Assembly (NCBI GenBank): GCA_036734085.1
Contig: DAIMZF010000005.1
Coordinates: 1-64,000 of the forward strand
DNA: 64,000 nt
Direction: 5' to 3'
From: J038 sp036734085
Lineage (GTDB): Bacteria > Chloroflexota > Anaerolineae > Aggregatilineales > Phototrophicaceae
Part shown: in pieces, positions 25,551 through 34,760 of the stretch
Layout of the letters: each line of letters starts with the position of its first letter
How positions within the stretch are numbered: the first letter of the stretch is position 1
Program-made: the position numbers and the translations under genes
Notes under the pieces: model-generated
The model's database searches: none
The model's input: only the letters and a program-made list of their open reading frames with translations
Told to the model about the DNA's origin: nothing

Positions 25551-25991
25551 GTGAGTGTCGCTATTTTTTTGTTGATACTGCGTGTTATCTCCGCTTTGGC
25601 CTTGTTGCTAATTTTGGGGCTTATCTTTTTCATCATCTGGCGTGAACATCGTGCTACCGTCCAACGGTTGGATGCGGCGCGGCGCAGTTATGGTCGTCTG
25701 GTCGCGTTGGTAGAGGCGGACGACCAATACATCACCACAGGGGAGGTATTCCCGTTATTGCCACTAACCACATTTGGTCGGGCGCAGTCAAACACCGTCC
25801 CGATTGATGATACATTTGCCAGTAGCGAGCACGCCCGTGTTTATCTGCGTGACGGCCAGTGGTGGCTGGAAGACCGTCATAGCCGCAACGGGACGACGCT
25901 GAATAATCTGCCTGTGCGCGAGCCAATCATCATGACACAAGGGGACATCGTAGGTATTGGCGAAACGCGCTTCCGGCTAGAACTAGAATAG
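25551..25991 (+). CDS. Membrane-anchored FHA domain protein (FhaB-like)
   Basis: 146 residues: an N-terminal membrane helix (about 5-28), a short basic linker, then an FHA domain (about 62-145) with FGRAQSNTVPID, SSEHARVYL and RHSRNGTTLNN. It should bind a phosphothreonine protein at the inner membrane face. GTG start at 25551. Forms a pair with the FhaA-like gene. Confidence 0.85.
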   Translation: MSVAIFLLILRVISALALLLILGLIFFIIWREHRATVQRLDAARRSYGRLVALVEADDQYITTGEVFPLLPLTTFGRAQSNTVPIDDTFASSEHARVYLRDGQWWLEDRHSRNGTTLNNLPVREPIIMTQGDIVGIGETRFRLELE

Positions 25992-26002
25992 GAATATATA
26001 TC

Positions 26003-26074
26003 ATGGATTTACAACTCATACTCATAACCAATGCAGGCGACCAGCCCGGTGGTAGCATCCGGGCAACACGATGA
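26003..26074 (+). CDS. 23-codon ORF overlapping the rlmI start
   Basis: Starts at ATG 26003 with AGGA upstream, begins MDLQLILITNAG, and ends in a TGA that overlaps the rlmI ATG (ATGA, 26071-26074). It could be a short leader that couples translation of rlmI, or the remnant of a lost gene. Nothing in the sequence shows that it is made. Confidence 0.3.
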   Translation: MDLQLILITNAGDQPGGSIRATR

Positions 26075-27276
26075 CATTACCGCGTTTATACCTTAAGCAA
26101 GGCCGCGAAAAACCTGTGCTAAACGGCCATCCATGGATATTTTCCGGCGGGGTGAAGTCCATAGAGGGCAATCCGCAACCCGGCGACATCATCGACATTC
26201 GCGCCCACGATGGGCGTTTTTTGGCGCGTGCTTACTGGAATCCCTCATCACAGATTCAAGCGCGTATCCTCACATGGGATGACGAACCCATCAACGATGA
26301 CTGGTGGCGTAAGATGCTTCAGCAAGCAGTGACCGCCCGTGCCGCTTACAACCGTCAAACTGGTATTGGCTATCGTGTTGTTCATGCGGAAAGTGACTAT
26401 CTGCCGGGTCTTATCGTAGACCGTTATGACCGCTTTCTCGTCCTGCAAGCCCTGACGCTAGGTATTGACCGCCATAAGCATCTCATCGCAGATATTCTGG
26501 CTACACAGCTTGATATTGATGGCATCTACGAACGAAGTGACGCCGACTCCCGTAGAAAAGAAGGACTTGGCATCCGCAATGCACATATCTGGGGCAAAGA
26601 GCCGCCGGAACAAATCATCATCACAGAGGCGAACAACGTTAAAATTAGTGTGGATGTCTACAACGGTCACAAAACCGGATTCTACTTAGACCAGGCACGC
26701 AACCGGGCACAACTGACGGATTTAATCCGTGTGGAGATGGGCGGCAAAGCGCATGTGCTGAACCTGTTCAGCTATACAGGCGGCTTTGGCCTGCACGCGC
26801 TGACCTTGCCCGACGTTGAAATCACAAACGTTGATGCGTCGTTGGATGCACTGGAACTGGGTGAAGCAAATGTAGCACTTAATGGGTTTACTGCGGAACG
26901 TGCGGAACATCTGCAAGCGGATGTCTTTGAATATCTGCGTGATATGGCCGATGCCGACATGAGCTATGATGTGATTGTGCTGGATCCGCCCAAGTTCGCC
27001 AACGGTAAAAATCAGGTAGATAGTGCCGCACGCGGCTATAAAGACATCAACATGAATGCCTTCGCGCTTGTCAAACCGGGCGGTTATCTGATGACTTATT
27101 CCTGTTCAGGCGCTATCTCGCCGGATTTGTTCCAGAAGATTGTGTTCGGCGCGTTGGTAGATAGTGGCAGACAGGCACAGATTGTCGGGCGGCTATCCGC
27201 GTCGGATGACCACCCCATTGCCCTTACATTCCCGGAAGGTGAATACCTTAAAGGCTTGCTATTGCGCGTATATTAG
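26071..27276 (+). CDS. rlmI: 23S rRNA (cytosine-C5) methyltransferase, RlmI family
   Basis: 401 residues. An N-terminal PUA-like domain (PWIFSGGVKSIEG) precedes a SAM-binding Rossmann fold: VLNLFSYTGGFGLHA near residue 230, DPPKFAN near residue 307, and YSCSG with the likely catalytic Cys near residue 350. By family it methylates C1962 of 23S rRNA; the exact position is inferred. Its stop overlaps the convergent SH3b gene by 4 bp. Confidence 0.88.
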   Translation: MTLPRLYLKQGREKPVLNGHPWIFSGGVKSIEGNPQPGDIIDIRAHDGRFLARAYWNPSSQIQARILTWDDEPINDDWWRKMLQQAVTARAAYNRQTGIGYRVVHAESDYLPGLIVDRYDRFLVLQALTLGIDRHKHLIADILATQLDIDGIYERSDADSRRKEGLGIRNAHIWGKEPPEQIIITEANNVKISVDVYNGHKTGFYLDQARNRAQLTDLIRVEMGGKAHVLNLFSYTGGFGLHALTLPDVEITNVDASLDALELGEANVALNGFTAERAEHLQADVFEYLRDMADADMSYDVIVLDPPKFANGKNQVDSAARGYKDINMNAFALVKPGGYLMTYSCSGAISPDLFQKIVFGALVDSGRQAQIVGRLSASDDHPIALTFPEGEYLKGLLLRVY

Positions 27277-28028
27277 GGCTGTTCTGCTGGGATAGCACGC
27301 AGGTATTGTGCCGATGCCCAGCCGCTCCGTGCGGGATTTGCCGAGTCTTGAATTTGCCACCATGTGAGATTGTCTTGCTGTTCCGGCCCACCGATGACGA
27401 TGAACTGCTGGCCTTGTGGCGCACGCAGGACAATATTCGTGCCGAAGATGCCCGCCGCATCCCGGATGTTGAGTTCTTGGTCGCCCACATCAGTGACAAT
27501 CACCGTTGCGCCGATGACCAGCGCCACCGGAGTCGGTGTCAGCACTAAGGTCGGCAATATTGGGCCGGATAACCGAAAATCTGGCGGCGCCTGGAATAAT
27601 CCTTGCACTAAATTGGGGTCGAACTGGGGCGGGATAGTCGCCGTAGCAGGGGAGGCTGGGAAGTCTGCCGGGCGCTCTGTGGCGATGGGTGAACTGACGA
27701 TAAGAACAGGTTCTGGTTGTGTGGGTGGAATCAGCGTCCCTTGTGGGTTGACGACGCCTTGTGCATGACGCCCGCCCATGTTCAAGGCCAGCGCAACGAT
27801 GCCCGCCGTCAGGCCAAACACCAGCAATAACATCAGCATAATTGACCATAACGGCAGATACAGCCCGCTATCCCGGCGTTGTCGCGCCCTGCCTTGTCTG
27901 GCAGGGGGTGTAGGCGGGGCTTCACGTTCTGGCCGCACGCGCTTAACAGGCGGAATTTCCCCTGTACGCGGGTCATGGCGTGGAGGACGCTTAGGGTCGG
28001 GAATGTTATTAGGTGGTCGATTTGTCAT
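27273..28028 (-). CDS. Membrane-anchored SH3b-domain protein
   Basis: 251 residues. A basic, Pro-rich cytoplasmic part (1-55), a membrane helix (about 56-85), a Thr-Pro-rich linker, then a bacterial SH3 domain (about 170-245) with ELNIRDAAG, WWQIQD and GWASAQYL. SH3b domains often bind peptidoglycan or peptides outside the cell. Overlaps rlmI tail to tail by 4 bp. Specific role unknown. Confidence 0.75.
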   Translation of the reverse strand: MTNRPPNNIPDPKRPPRHDPRTGEIPPVKRVRPEREAPPTPPARQGRARQRRDSGLYLPLWSIMLMLLLVFGLTAGIVALALNMGGRHAQGVVNPQGTLIPPTQPEPVLIVSSPIATERPADFPASPATATIPPQFDPNLVQGLFQAPPDFRLSGPILPTLVLTPTPVALVIGATVIVTDVGDQELNIRDAAGIFGTNIVLRAPQGQQFIVIGGPEQQDNLTWWQIQDSANPARSGWASAQYLRAIPAEQP

Positions 28029-28110
28029 CTTGCTTCATCACATTTAGCGTGTCTGTGTGTGTCTGTTCTGTGTTTATTATGCCACATCACCGCACATCTA
28101 CCCATACGTT

Positions 28111-29868
28111 TTACCGGCTTTTAAGCCACGCTGTGAACTTGTCAAGCGGCCATGTGTTGATGACCGACTCTGCCTGTACCCATCCGCGCCGTGCCGTCAG
28201 GATGCCGTAATGCATCAAATCCATATGTTCGGGCATATGGGCGTCGGTATTAATCGCCAGCAGAATACCCATATCCACCGCCCGTCGCGCGTAAGCGGCT
28301 TCAAGGTCAAGCCGTGAGGGATTGGCATTAATCTCTAGCACTGTTTTGTGTTCCAGTGCGGCTTGCAACACCGCGTCCATATCCGCATCGACGGGTTCGC
28401 GTTCGCTGATGAGTTGGGCGCGGGGATGGCCGATGAGGTCTACGTGCGGGTTACGAATCGCGTTGAGCAGGCGCTCGGTGATTTGTTCCCGCCCTTGCCG
28501 GAGCGATGTATGCAACGATGCGATGACAAAATCCAACTGTGCCAGCACATCATCGGGGTAATCCAGCGAACCATCAGCATTAATGTCCATCTCTGTGCCC
28601 CAAAACACGCGGATTTTACCATCAAGCTGTGCGTTAACCGCCCGGATTTCTTCACCGAGTTGCATCAATCGCTCGATGCTGAGGCCGTTGGCGATACCCA
28701 GACTGCGCGAATGGTCGGTGATGACGATATATTCTCGTCCCCGTGCGCTGGCCGCCTCTGCCATTTCCAGCACACTAGCGATGCCATCGCTATACGTCGT
28801 GTGCATATGTAAATCAGCGCGCATGTCTTCCAGCGTGATAAGTTTGGGGAGTTTATCCGCCTGCGCCGCTTCAATTTCACCACTATCTTCACGTAATTCT
28901 GGCGCAATCCAGCGTAGGCCGAGTGCCTCATACACCGCTTCTTCCGTGTCACACAGGGTCTTGTCGGCATCAGGGAGGATGTCGCCCTGTGCGTCTACCG
29001 GGCTAAGCGCATGTTCGTTGAGACTGTAACCCTTGCTGAGTGCAATCTGCCGGACTTTGACGTTATGCGCTTGGCTCCCTGTGAAATATTGTAGTGCCGT
29101 GCCCCATTTTTCTTGTGTCAATACACGTACATCGACCTGAAGCCCGCTTAATAACTCAACGCTGGATTTTGTCTCGCCTTGTCCCAAAATCCGCGCGACG
29201 TTTTCCATGCTGACAAACGCCTGCATAATTTCCGCGCTGTGTGCCATCTCCGCTACCGCTACCAGAATATCAACATCGCCAATTGTCGGGCGGGCGCGGC
29301 GGATGCTGCCTGCAATTTCTACCCGTAGGACTGTATCGATGTCGTTCAGCATCGCCGCAATTTTTTGCGCGGCAGGGAGTGCTTTACCCAACGGCATACG
29401 CCCGGTCTGTCGGGTGCTGGCCTCGATTGCTTCTAATACCTTCTGCTCAGACTTTGCCCCCATGCCTTTTAATCCAGCCAGCTTCCCGGCTTGGGCGGCG
29501 GTTTGTAATGCCTCAATTGTGGTGATGTCCAGTTCATCCCAGAACAGCTTGGCCTTCTTTGGCCCGACGCCATTTAAGCGCATGACTGCAATCACCCCGA
29601 TGGGCACTTCTGCCTTGAGTTTTTCGTAAAATTCCAGTTGGTCTGTTTCCAGCATTTCGATAATTTTTTCCGCCAACGTCTTGCCAATGTTGTCGATGTC
29701 GGTCAGGCCATCTTCTGCGGCGATAGCACGCAAATCACGCGGCAATTCGCGGATGGTCTCTCCGGCGCGGCGGTAAGACAAGTAACGGTGTAGATTTTCT
29801 CCCTTGAGTTGCAACATATCGCTGATGGTCTCGAAGATGTCTGCAATGTCTCGATTAGATAGCGCCAT
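28111..29868 (-). CDS. polX: Family X DNA polymerase with PHP exonuclease domain
   Basis: 585 residues, normal for PolX. N-terminal helix-hairpin-helix region with GVGPKKAKLFWDEL; palm motif DVDILVAV carrying two catalytic aspartates; C-terminal PHP domain (about 350-580) with DLHMHTTYSDG, ITDHSRSL, EMDINADGSLDY, GHPRAQL and NTDAH, the metal ligands of the 3'-5' exonuclease. Fills short gaps in base excision repair. Lies 17 bp after modB. Confidence 0.92.
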   Translation of the reverse strand: MALSNRDIADIFETISDMLQLKGENLHRYLSYRRAGETIRELPRDLRAIAAEDGLTDIDNIGKTLAEKIIEMLETDQLEFYEKLKAEVPIGVIAVMRLNGVGPKKAKLFWDELDITTIEALQTAAQAGKLAGLKGMGAKSEQKVLEAIEASTRQTGRMPLGKALPAAQKIAAMLNDIDTVLRVEIAGSIRRARPTIGDVDILVAVAEMAHSAEIMQAFVSMENVARILGQGETKSSVELLSGLQVDVRVLTQEKWGTALQYFTGSQAHNVKVRQIALSKGYSLNEHALSPVDAQGDILPDADKTLCDTEEAVYEALGLRWIAPELREDSGEIEAAQADKLPKLITLEDMRADLHMHTTYSDGIASVLEMAEAASARGREYIVITDHSRSLGIANGLSIERLMQLGEEIRAVNAQLDGKIRVFWGTEMDINADGSLDYPDDVLAQLDFVIASLHTSLRQGREQITERLLNAIRNPHVDLIGHPRAQLISEREPVDADMDAVLQAALEHKTVLEINANPSRLDLEAAYARRAVDMGILLAINTDAHMPEHMDLMHYGILTARRGWVQAESVINTWPLDKFTAWLKSR

Positions 29869-29885
29869 AATGGATTGAACCCCCT

Positions 29886-30743
29886 CTATTGTGCGTCTTC
29901 ATGTGGGCGTAACCATGCGGAAAGCATCAACGCGACGAGTGCAACCCCCACCAGGATTAGCCCGGCGGCGATGGCGGCGTCTACATCCCGGTTAAATGTC
30001 TCATAGATAAATAATGGCATGGTCTGTGTGATGCCCTGTAAACTGCCTGCAAACATAATTGTCGCGCCGAACTCGCCCATAGCGCGTGCCCAGCTAAGCA
30101 CTAATCCTGCTCCCAATGACCGCCCGGCCAATGGCAGTGTAATAAACCAGAATAATGCCGCCTCGCTTGCGCCATCCACCCGCGCCGCGTCTTCTATCTC
30201 TCGTGGGATGCTGGCAAAGCCTACACTTGCCGCACGAATAAAAAAAGGTGCGGCGACGAATGTCTGCGCGATGACTACGGCGACCCCTGTAAACGCGATT
30301 GTTAAATTCAGCGAATCCAGTGTGTGAGAAAAAATTCCGCGTCGCCCAAATACGCTCAACAAAGCTAACCCGGCGACTGCTGGCGGTAGCACAATAGGTA
30401 ACTCTACAATCACATTGACCAGGCGCTTAAATGGGAACTTTCCGCGTGCCAGCAGATACGCCAACGGTGTGCCAAAGATAAGCGTAAACGAAACAGATGA
30501 CAATGTTGTGATGGCGCTCAACTGAATCGCTGTCATAACTGCATCTGCCGAGAGTGCCTGCCATGCATTCTGACGAAGCGCCCGCAAAAGCAAGCCCACC
30601 AACGGGAGCGCCAGAAAGAGCGCACCTACTCCGCCCAACAGTACAAACAGTGTTTGCCCCATAATATGAATGAGTGTTTGTGAGTTGGAGGGTGTAGGTG
30701 TGAGATTGTGTGACGGGTTATTCCATCTCAGTAGCGAGCGCAT
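29886..30743 (-). CDS. modB: Molybdate ABC transporter permease
   Basis: About 285 residues with six membrane helices; the EAA-loop segment EIEDAARVDGASEAALFWFI near residue 175 and WARAMGEFGATIMFAG are those of ModB/CysT-type permeases. The start is uncertain: ATG 30743 (used here) lies inside the end of modA, GTG 30749 is also open, and ATG 30662 would remove the N-terminal tail. No good ribosome binding site marks any of them. modA overlaps upstream; no modC is nearby. Confidence 0.85.
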   Translation of the reverse strand: MRSLLRWNNPSHNLTPTPSNSQTLIHIMGQTLFVLLGGVGALFLALPLVGLLLRALRQNAWQALSADAVMTAIQLSAITTLSSVSFTLIFGTPLAYLLARGKFPFKRLVNVIVELPIVLPPAVAGLALLSVFGRRGIFSHTLDSLNLTIAFTGVAVVIAQTFVAAPFFIRAASVGFASIPREIEDAARVDGASEAALFWFITLPLAGRSLGAGLVLSWARAMGEFGATIMFAGSLQGITQTMPLFIYETFNRDVDAAIAAGLILVGVALVALMLSAWLRPHEDAQ

Positions 30744-31560
30744 CCGCACGGAGGAAGCCCCATCTGGTCAAAATGTCCTGACCTGCTTCTGATAGCACAA
30801 AGTCTACAAATGCACGAGACAGTTCCTCGTTGGCGGTATCCGTTATGGCAATAGGGTAGGTCGCCAGCACGTTGAACGCCGCTGGGATGGGAATAACAGA
30901 CACATTCGGTGCGATGTCTGGTGTTACGTCGGAACTGTAGACCATTCCCGCATCTGCCTCACCTAATGAAACTTTAGTTGTTACCTGACGTACATCGGTT
31001 TCATTGCTGACCAAATTTGCCAGCACACGCTCACCATAATCTGCGCCATATTCATCTGTTGCGGACATCAGTTCCAGTACAGTCTCGCTATATTCACGGA
31101 TTGGCACACCGGGTGCGGCCAGTACAAGAGCAATGTTGTCGTTAGTTAAATCAGAAAGGGTGATAATAGAGTCCGAAACTGTGTTATGGACGATGACCAC
31201 CAACTCATTGGCCGTGAAGGTTGTCACAGGGTCGGTGATTCGTCCAGCATTCTGTGCGACTTGCATTTGTGCATTATTGGCACTTGCGAAAACATCTGCA
31301 GGGGCGCCTTCTGCCAGTTGCGTAGCAAGCGCCGCAGAACTGCCAAAGTTCAAGCGTACCTCCCAGCCAGGGTTAGCGGCCTCAAACGCCGCGCTCATCT
31401 CCATAAATGCATCAGTGAGTGATGCCGCCGCAAATACAGTTAACGTTTGAGATGATATTGTCGGTGCGTTGACTTCATCGCGGGTAAGGAAGAAGAAGAC
31501 CAAAATAATGATGACCGTCAGTATCGTTCCAGAAATAAGAATGCGGGTGCTTTTTTTCAT
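30718..31560 (-). CDS. modA: Molybdate-binding protein, membrane-tethered
   Basis: 280 residues. After an N-terminal helix (about 7-26) comes a type II periplasmic binding fold with TVFAAASLTDAFMEM, NFGSSAALATQL, ADVFASANN and GEADAGMVYSSD, all typical of ModA. There is no lipobox cysteine, so the uncleaved helix probably holds it to the membrane. Delivers molybdate (or tungstate) to ModB. GAGGAG precedes the ATG. Confidence 0.88.
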   Translation of the reverse strand: MKKSTRILISGTILTVIIILVFFFLTRDEVNAPTISSQTLTVFAAASLTDAFMEMSAAFEAANPGWEVRLNFGSSAALATQLAEGAPADVFASANNAQMQVAQNAGRITDPVTTFTANELVVIVHNTVSDSIITLSDLTNDNIALVLAAPGVPIREYSETVLELMSATDEYGADYGERVLANLVSNETDVRQVTTKVSLGEADAGMVYSSDVTPDIAPNVSVIPIPAAFNVLATYPIAITDTANEELSRAFVDFVLSEAGQDILTRWGFLRADALATEME

Positions 31561-31587
31561 GGTCGAACAATACTCCTCACAAAAGTA

Positions 31588-32661
31588 TCAATTCATCAAG
31601 CGATGCAACCACAGTTTAACAGCTTCGGCAGATAACTGCTCTAGTACCTGTAAGTTCGGCTCCAAACCTTCAAAAATCGCGTTAATGCCGAATGTACGAG
31701 TGTAGGGTGTTGGCCCTAATAAGATGACACGCACATCTTCAAATTTAGGAATATCCGCCGGGATGCCTTCCGCCCAGAGCCATTGTTCCGCATTGTCTCC
31801 GATGTTGAGGTAGCCTTCCGGGTTAAGGGATTGCCAACTGGCATAATGAAAGCCGAACATATACGGCGTGCTATGGTTATATTGATTATACTGTGTGGCG
31901 GCGGCGACCACCTGCGGACGCGGCTTTTCGCCGGGTAGCCAACCCTGCGTTTCGTCACCTATTAGCGCGTCTTCCAGCAGGACAAACAGTTGATGATTGC
32001 CCGCTATGCCCTCAATCTGCACCCGATACCCCAGTTGATATTCCGGGTGTAATACGATAATTTCTTCATCATCCACGACTGCCAACAGTTGCGCCAGCCA
32101 ATGCAACATATCATGATGCACCGGGAAGCGCCGCAGACGGGAGGCCATCCGGCCTTCATCATTGGCCGCACGGCGGGCGCGTTTACTGCGGGAAATCATC
32201 GCAACTGCCGGACGGCAGAAAAGCTCCATTGCGGAATAAGCATTTGCCTGGGCGCTCATCGTGCGGGATAGTGCCTGCCCGTAACGGTCAATGGCTTCTT
32301 CCGGCGGAACATTGTCTGTCTGGGCACGGTCAATACAGGCCTGCGCGAACTGTGCCGCGTGGCCTAGTGCTTCCCCTAGTCGTGTAATAATCGCATGGAT
32401 GGCGATATAAGGATGTGCCCCTTGCTCTACCAATGCGCCGCACGCAATCGCTACCATCGCTGAACGCATGGTAGGAGCCGCTAAAATCGTATCCACCATC
32501 CGACCAACGCCCTGACTCCGTGTTTCGTCATCCACGAATTCACCCGCCTGTACCACGAGTCCGGCGACATCGCGTAAGTCATCAAAAGTCATCGGTGTGA
32601 CGTTGTTCATGCGGTTGATAAGTGTATCGACAGCTTGATTAAACTCTGCTTGCTCAGACAT
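31588..32661 (-). CDS. Unknown protein coupled to trpA
   Basis: 357 residues, no signal peptide or membrane helix. The first half is helical and Ala-rich (VAGLVVQAGEFVDDETRSQG, ACGALVEQGAHPY); the second half has mixed structure with the segment HASLQS-like WQSLNPEGYLNIG. ATG at 32661 shares a base with the trpA stop (TGATG), so it is translated with trpA. I do not recognise the family. An HEAT-like or regulatory role is only a guess. Confidence 0.55.
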   Translation of the reverse strand: MSEQAEFNQAVDTLINRMNNVTPMTFDDLRDVAGLVVQAGEFVDDETRSQGVGRMVDTILAAPTMRSAMVAIACGALVEQGAHPYIAIHAIITRLGEALGHAAQFAQACIDRAQTDNVPPEEAIDRYGQALSRTMSAQANAYSAMELFCRPAVAMISRSKRARRAANDEGRMASRLRRFPVHHDMLHWLAQLLAVVDDEEIIVLHPEYQLGYRVQIEGIAGNHQLFVLLEDALIGDETQGWLPGEKPRPQVVAAATQYNQYNHSTPYMFGFHYASWQSLNPEGYLNIGDNAEQWLWAEGIPADIPKFEDVRVILLGPTPYTRTFGINAIFEGLEPNLQVLEQLSAEAVKLWLHRLMN

Positions 32662-33458
32662 CAATCTAACGCATCCCGTAGCCTTTGGGTCAGTTGATGC
32701 ACCCCGTCTACGCCCTCTGTTTTGGCGGCACGCACCAGCGCACTACCCACAATAAATCCGTTAACAAGGCCGTTCATCATACGGGCGTGCTCCGGTGTGC
32801 TGATGCCGAATCCCAAGACAAGCGGCGCATCTGTTTGGGCGCGTAGGCGGGCGATGAATTCCTGTAAATCTTCAGGGAGCGCCTGCCGTGTTCCGGTGGT
32901 TCCAGTCAAGGAGACCACATAGATGAAACCTGTTGTTTGTTGCGCGACCAGTTCAACCCGGCGGGTATCGCTAGTCGGCGCTAAAAAGAAGACTAAGGCC
33001 ATGTCTTCTTCGTGGCATTTCTGGAATAAATGCGCTTCTTCCGGCGGTAAATCCGGAATAATGAAGCCGTCTGCACCGGCGGCTTTGGCATCCTGTACAA
33101 TTTGTTCTGTGCCGTAATTTATCAAAGGATTAAGGTAGCTGAATATAAAAATGGGTTGTGTGACGCCGCGCTTGCGCACTGTCCGCACGGCGGATAGCGC
33201 GTGCTGAATAGTCACACCGTTTTCTAATGCAACTTGGGTTGCCTCCTGGATGATTGGGCCGTCGGCCAATGGGTCACTAAAAGGAACACCAATCTCAAAC
33301 CCATCAGCGCCTGCCGCCGCCATTCTTACAATAGCTTCAACGGAATCTTCATAGGTTGGGTAGCCGATAGGGAAGAAGGGCAGGAACGCCGCCCTGCCCT
33401 CCTCTTGTGTGGCGGCAAACATCGCCGCGATTGCAGAAATTCCTTGCTTCACTGTCAC
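32661..33458 (-). CDS. trpA: Tryptophan synthase alpha chain
   Basis: Cleaves indole-3-glycerol phosphate to indole and glyceraldehyde-3-phosphate. 265 residues. FEIGVPFSDPLADGP carries catalytic Glu (first) and Asp, GFIIPDLPPEE and VVSLTGTTG-type phosphate loops and GFGIS(T)P follow. GTG start at 33458 shares one base with the stop of the acidic 105-residue gene. Separated from trpB by two non-trp genes. Confidence 0.95.
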   Translation of the reverse strand: MTVKQGISAIAAMFAATQEEGRAAFLPFFPIGYPTYEDSVEAIVRMAAAGADGFEIGVPFSDPLADGPIIQEATQVALENGVTIQHALSAVRTVRKRGVTQPIFIFSYLNPLINYGTEQIVQDAKAAGADGFIIPDLPPEEAHLFQKCHEEDMALVFFLAPTSDTRRVELVAQQTTGFIYVVSLTGTTGTRQALPEDLQEFIARLRAQTDAPLVLGFGISTPEHARMMNGLVNGFIVGSALVRAAKTEGVDGVHQLTQRLRDALD

Positions 33459-33775
33459 TACTCGTAGTCCTCTAAGTCGTCGCCTAAGTCGTCACCGTCA
33501 ACATATTCGTTATCGCCCCTAAAAGCGCTGACCATATCGAATAGATAGTCGCTGATGTCGGCTGTGACTGCCGCCGACTCGGTTAGTTGTAGCTGGAGCA
33601 TCTCGACATCGTCGCGCACGGCTTCAATCCAGCTTCCACGTCCCGTTTCTTCGATGAATTCTAGCGCGATTTGGATAATCGCCATTTGCTTCTGTAATTC
33701 ATCGAAGACGTTTGCAAACATCATGGAAGCGTCCTCCGTTGCGTTGAGGTCCATTACGGTAATATCGTCGCTCAT
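33458..33775 (-). CDS. Small acidic protein between trpB and trpA
   Basis: 105 residues, strongly acidic, mostly helical (FDELQKQMAIIQIALEFI, VEMLQLQLTESAAV), ending in a run of Asp/Glu (DGDDLGDDLEDYE). AAAGGATG precedes the ATG. Stop and the trpA GTG share a base, so the two are probably cotranslated. Not recognised; could be a partner of a trp enzyme, but that is conjecture. Confidence 0.5.
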   Translation of the reverse strand: MSDDITVMDLNATEDASMMFANVFDELQKQMAIIQIALEFIEETGRGSWIEAVRDDVEMLQLQLTESAAVTADISDYLFDMVSAFRGDNEYVDGDDLGDDLEDYE

Positions 33776-33893
33776 ATTGCCATCATCCTTTCTGTCTATG
33801 CGGTCTGCCCCGCATCCTTATATTGTAACCGTGATGGCGTAAGATTACTGTAACCATTTGCCAATATCGTCAATCTTTTTACAATCTGTGGAC

Positions 33894-34760
33894 TCACCCC
33901 TCCACCAGTGCTTGCAGAATGTCTTCCCAATGCTCAAAAAACGAGAAGTGTCCGCCTTTGGGCATAAAGTGTGGCATCGCGTTGGGCAATGTTTCTTCCA
34001 GGTAGCGTCCCATCTGATGTGGAACCAGTGTATCGTATTGCCAATACCACAGATGAATCATCGCCGGGATAGCGTGCAAAGGCACACCCCACTTTTTGAC
34101 CAGTAATTTTGCTTCCTGCACCCATCCACGCACCCCCTGCCGGATCGCCTCCGTGCGCCAACTGCGAACTTGTTCTGCATAGGGCGGGTGCGATAGTATC
34201 ATCTGGTCATATTCACTAGCACGCGCCACCACTTGCGCCCATGATTTATCCGGGCTGAGTGACTCGGAACGCATCTGTGCGGACATCAACGACTTAAGCG
34301 CCCATGTCGGCCATTTGGCAACACCATAAGCGACTCTGTAGTCATTCGCCACATCTTGTAACGCGCCGGGACGGTCAAAAGGGGCAGGGCCGCTGACCAT
34401 CGCGCCGACGGTCACCCGATCCCGCAGGGCATAGGCCGTTGCCGCGACATAAGGCGCTCCGGCGGACAGCCCAAGCAGTGCGAAGCGATCAATCTTTAAA
34501 GCGTCTGCTAACTGTGCGATGTCGTCCGCCATGTCCAGCAATTTGCGCTTAGGTTTAAAGTCAGACAAGCCGTAGCCGGGTCTATCTGCGGTGATAATTT
34601 TCGCACCCAACCTTACTGCAATGGTTTCATCCGGGTGGCGGGTATACCGTGAGCCAGGGTTGCCATGAAACAGGAAGACGGGTTTGCCCTGTGCATCCCC
34701 ATGAATGGTATAAGCTAATGTGCGCCCATCGCGCAAGGTCAATGTGGATTCGTAATTCAT
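33894..34760 (-). CDS. Alpha/beta hydrolase coupled to trpB
   Basis: 288 residues. Oxyanion region FHGNPGSR near residue 32, nucleophile elbow GLSAGAPY near residue 97, and a late histidine in KGGHFSFFEHW. Complete catalytic triad plausible. Its ATG overlaps the trpB stop by 4 bp (ATGA, 34757-34760). The substrate is unknown; no link to tryptophan synthesis is established. Confidence 0.8.
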   Translation of the reverse strand: MNYESTLTLRDGRTLAYTIHGDAQGKPVFLFHGNPGSRYTRHPDETIAVRLGAKIITADRPGYGLSDFKPKRKLLDMADDIAQLADALKIDRFALLGLSAGAPYVAATAYALRDRVTVGAMVSGPAPFDRPGALQDVANDYRVAYGVAKWPTWALKSLMSAQMRSESLSPDKSWAQVVARASEYDQMILSHPPYAEQVRSWRTEAIRQGVRGWVQEAKLLVKKWGVPLHAIPAMIHLWYWQYDTLVPHQMGRYLEETLPNAMPHFMPKGGHFSFFEHWEDILQALVEG

